NCBI GenBank assembly: GCA_964594115.1
Contig: CAZQLD010000026.1
Span: forward strand, 1-6,294
Direction of reading: 5' to 3'
DNA length: 6,294 nucleotides
DNA from: MFWN01 sp964594115
GTDB taxonomy: Archaea; Nanobdellota; Nanobdellia; Pacearchaeales; GW2011-AR1
Positions 1 to 3,857 of the stretch are shown here, in pieces. A program made the position numbers and the translations under genes. The first letter of the stretch is position 1; each line of letters begins with the position of its first letter. The notes beneath the pieces were generated by a model, which saw only the letters and a program-made list of their open reading frames with translations, made no database searches and had not been told where the DNA came from.

Positions 1-1662
1 GAGAATAATAATTATACAATGGATTGTGAGTTATTGTCTACTGCTTGTATTCAGGGTGATGAAATTAGGATTAAGGTTCTTGATGATGGGGGAGGATATA
101 TAACTGATTATACAAATCTAATAGTCACGGCTGCAAGTTCTGATCTTGCAGAAGATTTAACATTAAACAGCCCGCCTAATGCTACTCTTAATTCTCCAGT
201 TCAATATGCTAATCTTTCTTTAATTAATATAGAGTTTAATTGTTCTATTGCAGATCTTGATGGGAACTTAGATAATGTTACACTATATGGCAACTGGACT
301 ACTGGCTGGCACGCAAATGAGACAAAATCAGTATCCGGGACTAAGGATGAAACAGTATTCACAAAGAATTTATCAGAAGGAATTTATAATTGGAATTGCC
401 TTGTTAGAGATAATCTTTCAGCTTCTAATTTTTCTGATGAGAATTTCACAATCACAGTTGATAGGACTGCTCCAGTCATAAGTTCTCTTGTGTTGAATGA
501 AACCTATGTTTGTGGAGATAAGTATGTAAGGGTGAATTGCAGTGTAACAGATAGTTTGTCCGGATTAGATAGCGTTATAATTGAGGCAATAAAACCAGGC
601 GGCAATCAAAATTATTCCACTCAAATGTTTGCAGGGGTTTATTATTCTGACATTTTAGTTAATGAACTAGGAGACTGGAGATTTAATTGTATAGCAAATG
701 ATACTGCAAACAACAAGGCAAACCTGACTTCACAATCATTTTCTGGGTATTCAACCTCTCCTGATTTGACTGTTTATTCTTATGGGATGAATTTTAGTAA
801 TTATGCTCCTGCAGAAAATGAATCTGTAATTGTTGATGCAATTGTAGAAAATATTGGTTGTGGTGATGCAAATAACTTTCTTGTTGGTTTTTATAATGGA
901 GATCCTTATTTTGGTGGAATGCAAATAGACGGAAATAAAACGATCACTATTTCAGGATTAACAAATGAGAGTGTGAATGTTACTTGGGGTGCAGAAATAG
1001 GTTCTAACAATATATTTGTTCTTGTGGATGTGGATGATTCTATAAGTGAAGCAAATGAGAGCAACAATAAAACAAACAAATCATTAGATGTAGGGGCCTG
1101 GCAGGAGTTTTATGGAAATACAACCATAGATAAAATTTTATCTGACTCTTCTCTTTATAATCTTACTGTTTGGAACAATGATTCAGGCTTACAAGGAAAT
1201 ATATTTATAACAGATCAAGAAAGTATTGTAAACTGGCTTTCTTTACAAGCTATTGGGAGAGGTACAGATAATAGTTCTACAAGCGATGATTTTTCTGATA
1301 TAGATGTTCTACTTGGAATGGCTGGTTTTAATGATTCTGTTTATACTACTTTTACAGATAGTGGCACACCGAAAGAAGAATCTAGTTTTTTAATCCAACA
1401 AAAAATTGTTGAAAATGTTCCTGTAGTAAATTCTACAATTGATTCTGATTTTATTACAGGTATTTTATGGGATATGAGTGATGATGATGATGATGAGTAT
1501 AGCCAGGACGATGGAGAAGATTTGATATTTGTGGCTAAAGTAAATAAAGGTGCAACAGGATTTTATGGAATTTATGATTATGAAATAACTATCCCAGTTA
1601 AATTAAGAGAATATGATCCTACAGATTCATCAAATGTTTATCTTTATTATGATTTAGTCTGA
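1..1662 (+). CDS. Cell-surface protein with Ig-like and CARDB domains (5' end missing)
   Basis: The frame is open from base 1 with no stop upstream, so the ATG at 19 is probably internal and the signal peptide lies outside the window. 553 residues are visible, numbered here from base 1. Residues about 55-150 and 150-250 look like two Ig/PKD-like beta domains, each with a likely disulfide pair (C81/C133 and C180/C230). Residues about 254-365 match the CARDB adhesion-type pattern (PDLTV start, a VENIG strand, then a VDVDDSISEANESNN end). Residues 367-553 form a C-terminal module with an acidic loop (five consecutive Asp at 494-498) and a final REYDPTDSSNVYLYYDLV-type strand. I count about 30 N-X-S/T sequons, which fits a glycosylated extracellular protein. 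No C-terminal membrane helix or sorting signal is seen. The likely role is adhesion or surface structure; the ligand is unknown. Confidence 0.88.
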   Translation, partial: ENNNYTMDCELLSTACIQGDEIRIKVLDDGGGYITDYTNLIVTAASSDLAEDLTLNSPPNATLNSPVQYANLSLINIEFNCSIADLDGNLDNVTLYGNWTTGWHANETKSVSGTKDETVFTKNLSEGIYNWNCLVRDNLSASNFSDENFTITVDRTAPVISSLVLNETYVCGDKYVRVNCSVTDSLSGLDSVIIEAIKPGGNQNYSTQMFAGVYYSDILVNELGDWRFNCIANDTANNKANLTSQSFSGYSTSPDLTVYSYGMNFSNYAPAENESVIVDAIVENIGCGDANNFLVGFYNGDPYFGGMQIDGNKTITISGLTNESVNVTWGAEIGSNNIFVLVDVDDSISEANESNNKTNKSLDVGAWQEFYGNTTIDKILSDSSLYNLTVWNNDSGLQGNIFITDQESIVNWLSLQAIGRGTDNSSTSDDFSDIDVLLGMAGFNDSVYTTFTDSGTPKEESSFLIQQKIVENVPVVNSTIDSDFITGILWDMSDDDDDEYSQDDGEDLIFVAKVNKGATGFYGIYDYEITIPVKLREYDPTDSSNVYLYYDLV

Positions 1663-2488
1663 TCCTGTTTGGCTTCAGGTTTTGCTTCTTCTTTTGCTGC
1701 TGGTTTTTCTTTGTTACTTAGTATTTTATCTGTTATCTCTTGCTCTTCTGATTTTTTCTTTTTTATTTTGCTAAGGATTTTTTTAAATACAAATAAAATA
1801 GCTTTTTTAATTTTAGAATAAATTCCCTTCAAAATATTTTTTATGTTTTTAAGTAAAGCAATGATTTTTTCTTTTGTTTTTGATGNNNNNNNNNNNNNNN
1901 NNNNNNNNNNNNNNNNNNNNNNNNNNNNNNNNNNNNNNNNNNNNNNNNNNNNNNNNNNNNNNNNNNNNNNNNNNNNNNNNNNNNNAAAATATTTTTTATG
2001 TTTTTAAGTAAAGCAATGATTTTTTCTTTTGTTTTTGATGCTACCCTTCCTAGTGCCTCTCTTATAGTTGAGTAAATATCTTTTACAATCATTTTTGTTT
2101 TCAAATAAAATATTATTGAAAAACTAGGAATCACTTTATGCTGGAGTTTTCTTATTTTTATTCTAAATTTAAATTTAAATAAATCCCACTTAAAATGAAA
2201 TTTTTCTCTTCTGCTTAATTTCAGTTTTAAGGGTTTTACTTCAAATTTTCTCTTTTTCTCTTTTTTCTTTTTGCTTACAGGTTTTTTCTCTGTAATTTTT
2301 CTTTTTTGTTCTTCTAAATATTTTGTATACTTTTCTTCGTATTTTTGTCTTGTCAGCTTTAGTTTTTCTTTGTAACTGTTTTCTAACTCTTTTCTATCAA
2401 CCTCTTTATCTTTCAATTTTTCTAAGAATTCTTTGTCTGCGTTTTCAACTTCTTTTTGATAAAACTCTTCTATTTCTTCTTCTTCCAT
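1647..2488 (-). CDS. Highly basic coiled-coil/amphipathic protein, unknown function (restored across a false gap)
   Basis: As written, the gene appears as two pieces (2488-1841 and 1832-1647) because of the N gap. Deleting one 55-base copy plus the Ns joins them in frame. The result is one 228-residue protein, with the junction near residue 167. Residues 1-70 are a charged coiled coil starting MEEEEIEEFY. Residues 66-82 are a Lys-rich linker. Residues 84-119 alternate basic and hydrophobic or aromatic residues (FHFKWDLFKFKFRIKIRK), as in an amphipathic beta strand. Residues 135-194 are amphipathic Lys-rich helices, and the tail is K/E/A-rich. There is no signal peptide and no clear membrane helix, so it may be peripheral to the membrane or bind nucleic acid. 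It is third in the operon. Its ATG lies 1 base after the stop of the upstream gene with no SD, which suggests translational coupling. I do not recognise the family. Confidence 0.82.
1752..1784 (+). terminator. Possible T-tract terminator for the surface-protein gene
   Basis: About 90 bases after the stop at 1662 the + strand carries T6 (1752-1757), T6 (1759-1764), T4 (1766-1769) and T7 (1778-1784). Archaeal RNA polymerase often terminates on T-rich tracts without a hairpin. The same bases encode a Lys-rich stretch of the opposing gene, so the T richness may be only a by-product of AAA/AAG codons. Confidence 0.3.
1831..2040. other. False assembly gap: 55-base duplicated flanks around 100 Ns
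   Basis: Bases 1831-1885 and 1986-2040 are identical over all 55 positions, and 1886-1985 are Ns. The duplication looks like an unmerged contig-end overlap, not a biological repeat. Removing 155 bases puts the two minus-strand open frames into one continuous 229-codon frame. The apparent TAA at 1843-1841 and the TTG start at 1832 are products of reading the duplicated copy. Confidence 0.92.
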
Positions 2489-2489
2489 T

Positions 2490-2816
2490 TTATTCGCAAT
2501 AACAATTACAAGTATGGCATGAATTTTCTTTTTCTATAAATTCTGAATCATGAAAATTCATTTTCCTTACTCCACACTCATTTCTGCACACAATCTTGCA
2601 TTCTCCTTGGTTTTTTATTTGATGAATTATATTGTTTAACAGTAACAAACATTCATCTTCTATGACAAATAATTTAGGTTCTTTTCCTATATTAAGAAGA
2701 TATGTGCGAGAATAGTGAATTATTAATAGAATGATTAATAGCGCAACTAATATAAAAATTATTATAAGAATTTTTTCAGTTATTTTTCTCTTTTTTCCTT
2801 TCTTTTTTTTGTTCAT
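2490..2816 (-). CDS. Small single-pass membrane protein with Cys-rich ectodomain
   Basis: The protein has 108 residues. Residues 2-11 are strongly basic (NKKKKGKKRK), and residues about 16-33 form one very hydrophobic helix. By the positive-inside rule the N-terminus is cytoplasmic and residues 35-108 are outside. The outer part holds eight cysteines at 56, 73, 77, 81, 100, 103, 105 and 107. They include a CKIVCRNEC cluster and a terminal CHTCNCYCE, suggesting four disulfides or a metal site. It is the middle gene of the leftward operon. It starts 6 bases after the upstream stop (tandem TAA TAA) with only a weak purine-rich SD (GGGAAAG), and it ends 1 base before the next ATG. I do not recognise the family. 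An alternative reading is a signal-anchored secreted factor, but no clear cleavage site follows the helix. Confidence 0.8.
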   Translation of the reverse strand: MNKKKKGKKRKITEKILIIIFILVALLIILLIIHYSRTYLLNIGKEPKLFVIEDECLLLLNNIIHQIKNQGECKIVCRNECGVRKMNFHDSEFIEKENSCHTCNCYCE

Positions 2817-2822
2817 TATTTA

Positions 2823-3419
2823 TTATTTCTTTCCCTTTTTCGTCTTTGCTCTTCTCTTACATATCTCTACGAATTCTGCCAGTACTTTTTTAAGTTCTCT
2901 TTCTTGTTCTCTTATTTCTTCTTCTTTTTCAATCAAATCAAAGTAAGTATTTTGCCATTCTTTTTCTAATTCTTGTAGTTTAGTGGTTTTTTCTGCGATT
3001 CTTTCTTTAAAATTTCTTCCAAGAACCTGGATAACAGAGCCGGATTTTTGTTTTTCCCAGTACTTTCTCATATCTGAGACAATGTCCTGGGGCAAGAATT
3101 TTTCATTATACCAACTTTCAAGTTTATTTAAGTTTGTAAGTTCTTTGCTTATGTTATCTTGCATTTCATTAAAGAAGCTTTCTTCTATTTCTGGAAGTTT
3201 TTCTTCTTTCTTTTCTTCAGGTTTTACTTCAATCTTTGTTTTTGGTTCTTCTTCTATTCTTTCTTTTTCCTTGTTTTCTTCTTGTTTTAGATAGCTATTA
3301 ACTATTTCTTTGTCATCTTTAGCTTCTTGGCTTTCTAATCTGTTTTCAATTTCGTCTGTTGCAAGAGCTGGCAGTTCGTCTGGGATGTGTCTTTTTTTGA
3401 AGATATTTAAAAAGTTCAT
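2823..3419 (-). CDS. Soluble coiled-coil protein, unknown function (first gene of the operon)
   Basis: The protein has 198 residues and starts with a short amphipathic segment (MNFLNIFKKR), followed by a Pro/acidic patch (IPDELPALATDEIE). Residues 45-78 are a low-complexity K/E linker with a KPEEKKEEK core. Residues 81-125 are helical with conserved-looking aromatics (SFFNEM, ESWYNEKF, MRKYWEK). Residues 137-188 are a long charged coiled coil that includes LEKEWQNTYFDLIEKEEEIREQ-like heptads, and the tail is basic (KRRAKTKKGKK). There is no signal peptide or membrane helix, so it is probably cytoplasmic, and the N-terminal amphipathic stretch could touch the membrane. The start is well supported: AAGGAG lies 5 bases before the ATG and a BRE/TATA lies further upstream. 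The following genes are 6 and 1 bases apart, indicating one transcript. The family is not recognised; a scaffold or assembly role is only a guess. Confidence 0.85.
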   Translation of the reverse strand: MNFLNIFKKRHIPDELPALATDEIENRLESQEAKDDKEIVNSYLKQEENKEKERIEEEPKTKIEVKPEEKKEEKLPEIEESFFNEMQDNISKELTNLNKLESWYNEKFLPQDIVSDMRKYWEKQKSGSVIQVLGRNFKERIAEKTTKLQELEKEWQNTYFDLIEKEEEIREQERELKKVLAEFVEICKRRAKTKKGKK

Positions 3420-3424
3420 TTTTA

Positions 3425-3470
3425 CTCCTTTTTCAAGATTAAAAACTGGATTTTGTTTAAATATTTTTCG
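3425..3470 (-). promoter_or_regulatory. BRE/TATA promoter and SD for the three-gene operon
   Basis: Reading on the minus strand, CGAAAA (3470-3465) is a good BRE and ATATTTAAA (3464-3456) is a good archaeal TATA box. Initiation about 26 bases downstream would fall near 3434. That leaves a leader of about 15 bases holding AAGGAG (3430-3425), 5 bases before the ATG at 3419. All elements lie in the 57-base gap after the small upstream gene, so the operon can be transcribed on its own or by readthrough. Confidence 0.7.
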
Positions 3471-3476
3471 GTGTAT

Positions 3477-3692
3477 TTATTTTTTGATTATGATTTTTGC
3501 TTTTTTATTTGTGTGTTCTTTTGAAAGGATAATATGGCTTGCATTCCCAAAAGGTTTGATATCTTTTTCTAAGATTCCTTCGGGAATATTTAAAGAACCC
3601 ATAATCTTGTTGATTGTTTTAACCCCTTTAATTAATTCGTTTATTTTCTTTTGTTCTTCTTTCCCAAAGTCTTTCATTCCTCCTTTTTCCAT
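3477..3692 (-). CDS. Small DUF2080/AbrB-like protein, possible DNA-binding regulator
   Basis: Read from 3692, the protein has 71 residues. Residues 8-32 are a charged helix. Residues 36-71 (PEGILEKDIKPFGNASHI, then a SKEH..KKAKIIIKK end) resemble the compact beta domain of DUF2080 'transposon-encoded' and AbrB-like proteins, whose family pattern is KPFGNSAxVxxPKxxxGKxVxVxxx. Such domains usually bind DNA as dimers. The start is uncertain. The ATG at 3692 sits where a leaderless transcript would begin, about 26 bases from the TATA box. The ATG at 3677 (66 residues) has AAGGAGG only 1 base away, too close for a normal SD. The ATG at 3725 lies upstream of the TATA box and is unlikely. Palindromic sites cover its promoter, so autoregulation is plausible but inferred. 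The family assignment is from memory of the motif. Confidence 0.65.
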   Translation of the reverse strand: MEKGGMKDFGKEEQKKINELIKGVKTINKIMGSLNIPEGILEKDIKPFGNASHIILSKEHTNKKAKIIIKK

Positions 3693-3693
3693 A

Positions 3694-3711
3694 TATATAC
3701 ATAGGTATATA
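3694..3711. repeat. Inverted repeat TATATAC-ATAG-GTATATA (candidate operator)
   Basis: Perfect 7-base arms (3694-3700 and 3705-3711) flank a 4-base spacer. Overlapping it, GGTATATACC (3704-3713) is a perfect 10-base palindrome. The site lies between the TATA box and the start of the small leftward gene, where a bound protein would block initiation. Confidence 0.55.
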
Positions 3712-3714
3712 CCC

Positions 3715-3728
3715 TTTATAAGCATTTC
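3715..3728 (-). promoter_or_regulatory. BRE/TATA promoter of the small DUF2080-like gene
   Basis: On the minus strand, GAAATG (3728-3723) followed by CTTATAAA (3722-3715) fits a BRE/TATA pair. The expected start of transcription, about 26 bases on, is close to 3692, at the proposed ATG. The palindromic elements lie on both sides of this box. Confidence 0.55.
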
Positions 3729-3737
3729 TATATTTTA

Positions 3738-3779
3738 GTATATACATTTGTATATGTAAGGTATATACATTTGTATATG
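3738..3779. repeat. Two 19-base direct repeats, each an inverted repeat (candidate operators)
   Basis: GTATATACATTTGTATATG occurs exactly at 3738-3756 and 3761-3779, a 23-base period (about two helical turns). Each copy contains ATATACA-TT-TGTATAT, with 7-base arms and a 2-base spacer. With the site at 3705-3712, the 8-base palindrome GTATATAC occurs three times in 64 bases (starts 3705, 3738, 3761). The cluster lies between the two divergent promoters, as expected for sites of a dimeric regulator. Confidence 0.65.
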
Positions 3780-3803
3780 ATAGAGCTCTTTTTTAAAATG
3801 CAT

Positions 3804-3851
3804 AGGAAGATTTATTAATTCTTTTTCCAACCTATAATTATGCAAAGAGGT
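3804..3851 (+). promoter_or_regulatory. BRE/TATA promoter and SD for the membrane ATPase gene
   Basis: AGGAAGA (3804-3810) followed by TTTATTAAT (3811-3819) is a plausible BRE/TATA. Initiation would be near 3840. AGAGGT (3846-3851) then lies 6 bases before the ATG at 3858, giving a leader of about 18 bases much like the other operon. The in-frame ATG at 3840 could alternatively be a leaderless start adding MQRGKK. Confidence 0.5.
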
Positions 3852-3857
3852 AAGAAA

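Noticed and set aside
275..481. A 68-residue + frame inside the surface-protein gene
   Set aside because: It is a different frame within a strongly supported domain-rich coding sequence, with no RBS of its own.
1647..1832. Separate 61-residue gene starting with TTG
   Set aside because: It is the in-frame C-terminal part of the 2488-1647 gene once the duplicated 55 bases and Ns are collapsed.
1831..2040. The pairs of identical 55-base sequences as true repeats, att sites or a target-site duplication around an insertion
   Set aside because: The same exact length occurs at both gaps, the filler is exactly 100 Ns, and the reading frame is restored on collapse at both. This indicates an assembly overlap.
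3477..3692. A mobile element around the DUF2080-like gene
   Set aside because: The family name mentions transposons, but there is no transposase, terminal inverted repeat or target duplication nearby. The palindromes look like operators placed within the promoter region.
2731..3738. Open frames on the + strand at 2731-2946, 2983-3294 and 3310-3738
   Set aside because: They are antisense shadows of the Lys/Glu-rich leftward genes. Their translations are Phe/Ser/Leu-rich, as expected from reversed AAA/GAA codons, and they have no SD or promoter.
3694..3779. CRISPR array or replication-origin iterons
   Set aside because: There are only two full direct repeats with a 4-base gap, so no spacers. 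No replication initiator gene or further iterons are visible.
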